25,059 nucleotides of DNA from CANJJB01 sp964449295. Lineage in GTDB: Bacteria > Chlamydiota > Chlamydiia > Chlamydiales > Rhabdochlamydiaceae. Below, piece by piece: positions 22,957 through 25,059 of this stretch. The position numbers and the translations under genes were made by a program. Positions within the stretch are counted from its first letter, which is position 1, and each line of letters starts with the position of its first letter. Location: positions 1-25,059 of the forward strand of contig CAYUZN010000017.1 in assembly GCA_964449295.1 (NCBI GenBank), written 5' to 3'. The notes beneath the pieces were generated by a model. That model saw only the letters and a program-made list of their open reading frames with translations, did no database searches and was not told where the DNA came from.

Positions 22957-25005
22957 ATGAAAACTAATGACATAACTAATAATATTCCAAATAATAACAA
23001 TCCCTCTCCCCCCTCGAATTCTTCTAATTTTTGGTCAAAAATAACATCTACAGCCTTAGCTGGTTTAAGCAAAGCTCAATCAGCAGCACAGATTTTAAAA
23101 GTTTTTGTAACTTCTATTTTAGATGATGATATTAAAAAAGATGGAAAAACAGTCTATAATACCCTGACATCGGAAAAAACTCAAAAATTTTTTAAAGAAG
23201 GCCTAATAGGTCAAGCGATCTCGCAAAATATAGGTGCGACGGTAGCAGAAGTTGGCGCAGCTTTAGTAGGTGGAAAATATATAGGCGATTACCTAGTAAA
23301 AGAAGGAACCAAAATAGGTAATCTAGTAGGGTATTCTATTATTCCTCTTGCTGCTACAGCAGCTGGTGCAGCTATGATTAGTGCAACATCCCCTGCAGGA
23401 CAATCTCTTATTCAATCGGCTAGTAATAAACTAAAACAACTCACTTTATTAAAGAAAGTTATTCTATCAATGATTATATTGACGACTGCCTCTACTCAAT
23501 TTCAATACAGCCCTGCTATTGCTGAAGCCCTATCTACTTCAACAAAGGATTCCTTTCAATTTTTGGGATCTTTTATAGGATCTGTTATAGGTGGGTTCTT
23601 AGTGTCGTATTTAACGTCAGAGCTTTCTTTTAAGGAATATTTTCAAAAAAATCTTCAGCAAACAGCTGCAGTTAGTGTTATTAATTTCATGCAACCTAGT
23701 AGCTATATATTAGCTAATATTGCTAGAGACCTTATCTATGGATCTTTAGCTTATAACGCTGTTCCTATTTATAAAGGAATACAAGGTCTGACACAAATTG
23801 TTTCCTCTGAAAGAAAAGATGTCGCTCTTCGCATTAAGCAATACGTTGAAGATTCTAATAAGCAAGCACTAAGTGATGCACGCAAAGCTCTGACAGATGC
23901 TCAAGATAAAGGTGAAGATGTTACAGAGTTAACTAAAGTAGTTAAAGAGTTAGAAAATAAATCATTCATCATCACTAAACTATTTAATAATCTAGACACT
24001 CTTTTAAGAACTGGCTTTAGAACATTCAATGACTATCAAAGCATCCTAAGCTCTGAAGCAGTCGTCATTGCACAAGAAAATCTAGTTAAAGCTTATCAAA
24101 ATGAAGAATCTCCTACTGATGATATTTTTTATGACGCTAGTGATTTTGTCATGATTGATACAAGTGCTGACATCATCACAGGTGCTCGTTCAGAACATGA
24201 AGCTAAAAAAACACGCGCAAGAGCTGCTCTATCTACTGCTATTGCTCAAGAGATTTCAAAAAAACATCCATTAAAAGCAGCTATTTTGGCGCCTCTATTA
24301 AGAGGTTTATCTAAAGGATTTGTTCTTCCTCAGTTAGCAGATATTCCAGAAATTCCAGATTTAGAAAAAACGCTACTTGGATTTTCTATCACAGACTCTA
24401 AAAACAATGAACTTGCCAAAGTTCTTATAGCTATCCATATGCAGCAATTCACAGCTTTAACCGGTCTTAAGCTCTTTGACAATGCGCCTCTTACTAAAGA
24501 TGATGATTTAAATCTTGTTCAAGATATTTTAGGGCTTGTTAATAATCACTACTCTCGCATGAATCCTACAGGGAAAATAACCAACACGGTTAATACTGTT
24601 CTAAATACTGTTTTCACAGGATTAAGAGAAGGGCCAAGAGCTGCTTATGCTCAATTAAACGATAAACCTGATTTCGAAGAACTTTCAGATGATGACCTTA
24701 AAGATGCTAGAGAATCAGATGCTATCGGCGACTTTGAAATGATCTCAGAAAATGAATTTCCAGAATTATATCAAGGACCTCTTGCAAGAGAAGCATCTTT
24801 ATTAGAAAAAGAAGATACTAGAATAGATATGCTGGAAAATCTTGAAGATAAGTTTCAGGATGCAGTTGAATCATTTGATAATGATTTCACTATGATAGAG
24901 ATGCCAGAAGAGACTAACACAGATCATGTACCTATTTCGATGCCGGCTACAACAACAGCTCAAAAAGCTAAATCTGTTTTTGATCGATTTTTTAGCAGAA
25001 AATAA
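22957..25005 (+). CDS. Effector-like protein with hydrophobic domain and FFAT/LIR-like motifs, 682 aa
   Basis: I recognise no family. Residues 1-25 are Asn/Pro/Ser-rich, as in many type III secretion signals. Hydrophobic or Gly/Ala-rich segments lie at about 91-108, 120-143, 166-180 and 203-219. About 285-335 is charged and probably coiled coil. The C-terminal half is soluble and increasingly acidic. IFYDASD (390-396, after ESPTDD) fits the FFAT consensus [E]F[F/Y]DAx[E/D] used to bind the ER protein VAP. DFVMI (396-400), DFEEL (572-576), DFEMI (592-596) and DFTMI (643-647) are acidic F-x-x-I/L motifs like LC3-interacting regions. The protein ends in a basic FDRFFSRK. I infer a membrane-inserted host-interacting effector. 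The stop is immediately before the poly-A that terminates the convergent 5S gene. Confidence 0.78.
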   Translation: MKTNDITNNIPNNNNPSPPSNSSNFWSKITSTALAGLSKAQSAAQILKVFVTSILDDDIKKDGKTVYNTLTSEKTQKFFKEGLIGQAISQNIGATVAEVGAALVGGKYIGDYLVKEGTKIGNLVGYSIIPLAATAAGAAMISATSPAGQSLIQSASNKLKQLTLLKKVILSMIILTTASTQFQYSPAIAEALSTSTKDSFQFLGSFIGSVIGGFLVSYLTSELSFKEYFQKNLQQTAAVSVINFMQPSSYILANIARDLIYGSLAYNAVPIYKGIQGLTQIVSSERKDVALRIKQYVEDSNKQALSDARKALTDAQDKGEDVTELTKVVKELENKSFIITKLFNNLDTLLRTGFRTFNDYQSILSSEAVVIAQENLVKAYQNEESPTDDIFYDASDFVMIDTSADIITGARSEHEAKKTRARAALSTAIAQEISKKHPLKAAILAPLLRGLSKGFVLPQLADIPEIPDLEKTLLGFSITDSKNNELAKVLIAIHMQQFTALTGLKLFDNAPLTKDDDLNLVQDILGLVNNHYSRMNPTGKITNTVNTVLNTVFTGLREGPRAAYAQLNDKPDFEELSDDDLKDARESDAIGDFEMISENEFPELYQGPLAREASLLEKEDTRIDMLENLEDKFQDAVESFDNDFTMIEMPEETNTDHVPISMPATTTAQKAKSVFDRFFSRK

Positions 25006-25011
25006 AAAAAA
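25004..25011 (-). terminator. T-run at the end of the rRNA operon
   Basis: On the minus strand eight T residues directly follow the 5S rRNA 3' end. The 5S terminal helix itself could act as the terminator stem. The run overlaps the TAA stop of the convergent 682-aa gene. Confidence 0.5.
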
Positions 25012-25059
25012 GACCTGGCGGCGACCTACTCTACCACACTCTTGTGTGCAGTACCATCG
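25012..25059 (-). rRNA. rrf: 5S ribosomal RNA, 3' part only
   Basis: Read on the minus strand, the last 48 bases start CGATGGTACTGC, contain GAGTGTGGTAGAGTAGGTCG and end CCAGGTC before a T-run. This is the 3' third of bacterial 5S rRNA (compare E. coli CGATGGTAGTGTGG...GAGAGTAGG...CCAGGC). The 5' part and the presumed 23S and 16S genes lie beyond the right edge. Confidence 0.92.

Noticed and set aside
1..25059. CRISPR arrays, tRNA genes, transposases, phage genes
   Set aside because: I looked for spaced direct repeats, cloverleaf-like segments and transposase or integrase motifs on both strands and saw none; the giant inverted repeat at 18922-19087 has no transposase.

Overview
The window looks like a chromosomal segment of an environmental (amoeba- or arthropod-associated) member of the Chlamydiales. 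The evidence is the conserved bacterial housekeeping block metG - small ORF - gmk - yicC - def - secG - tpiA on the minus strand, divergent from xseA - xseB - dxs - nadK on the plus strand. In Chlamydia, as I recall it, the tpi-xseA-xseB-dxs and gmk-small ORF-metG neighbourhoods have a similar order. These genes are mixed with AT-rich genes that look like host-directed effectors. I made no database search; family assignments come from motifs read by eye.

Layout. 1-2395 (minus): a GMC-family flavoprotein oxidoreductase cut by the left edge, coupled by ATGA to a zinc-dependent glucose-dehydrogenase-like enzyme. 2462-5053 (plus): a large GH63-type glucosidase, divergent from that pair; together they suggest glucoside hydrolysis followed by sugar oxidation. 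5054-5512: a gap with three copies of a GGCCAGATAG motif that can form two mutually exclusive hairpins, and a truncated CopG-type antitoxin on the minus strand. 5513-9668 (plus): a complete tripartite efflux operon (outer-membrane lipoprotein channel, HlyD/EmrA adaptor, 14-TM EmrB-type transporter). 9673-10847 (minus): a winged-helix regulator with palindromic operator-like DNA over its start, followed by a nucleotidyltransferase gene that has been broken and fused to a leucine-rich-repeat tail, with its original 3' end left behind as a remnant. 10885-12645 (minus): an LRR protein ending in a NEL-type E3 ubiquitin ligase domain, with a two-lobed hydrophobic N-terminus like that of chlamydial inclusion-membrane proteins.

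12694-17601 (minus) is the tightly packed housekeeping operon; most junctions are 4-base ATGA overlaps. 17664-22037 (plus) carries exonuclease VII large and small subunits, DXP synthase and NAD kinase. Between xseA and xseB lies a near-perfect inverted repeat of about 80 bases per arm, which encodes the end of XseA in one arm and the ribosome binding region of xseB in the other. 22020-22655 (minus) is a one-TM protein of unknown function. 22957-25005 (plus) is a 682-residue effector-like protein with hydrophobic segments, a FFAT-like motif and four acidic F-x-x-I/L motifs resembling LC3-interacting regions. The right edge cuts into the 3' end of a 5S rRNA gene on the minus strand, so an rRNA operon lies just outside.

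The most interesting material is (a) the two candidate effectors, a possibly membrane-anchored E3 ligase and a protein with possible VAP/ATG8 docking motifs, (b) the NTase-LRR chimera, and (c) the xseA/xseB giant hairpin.
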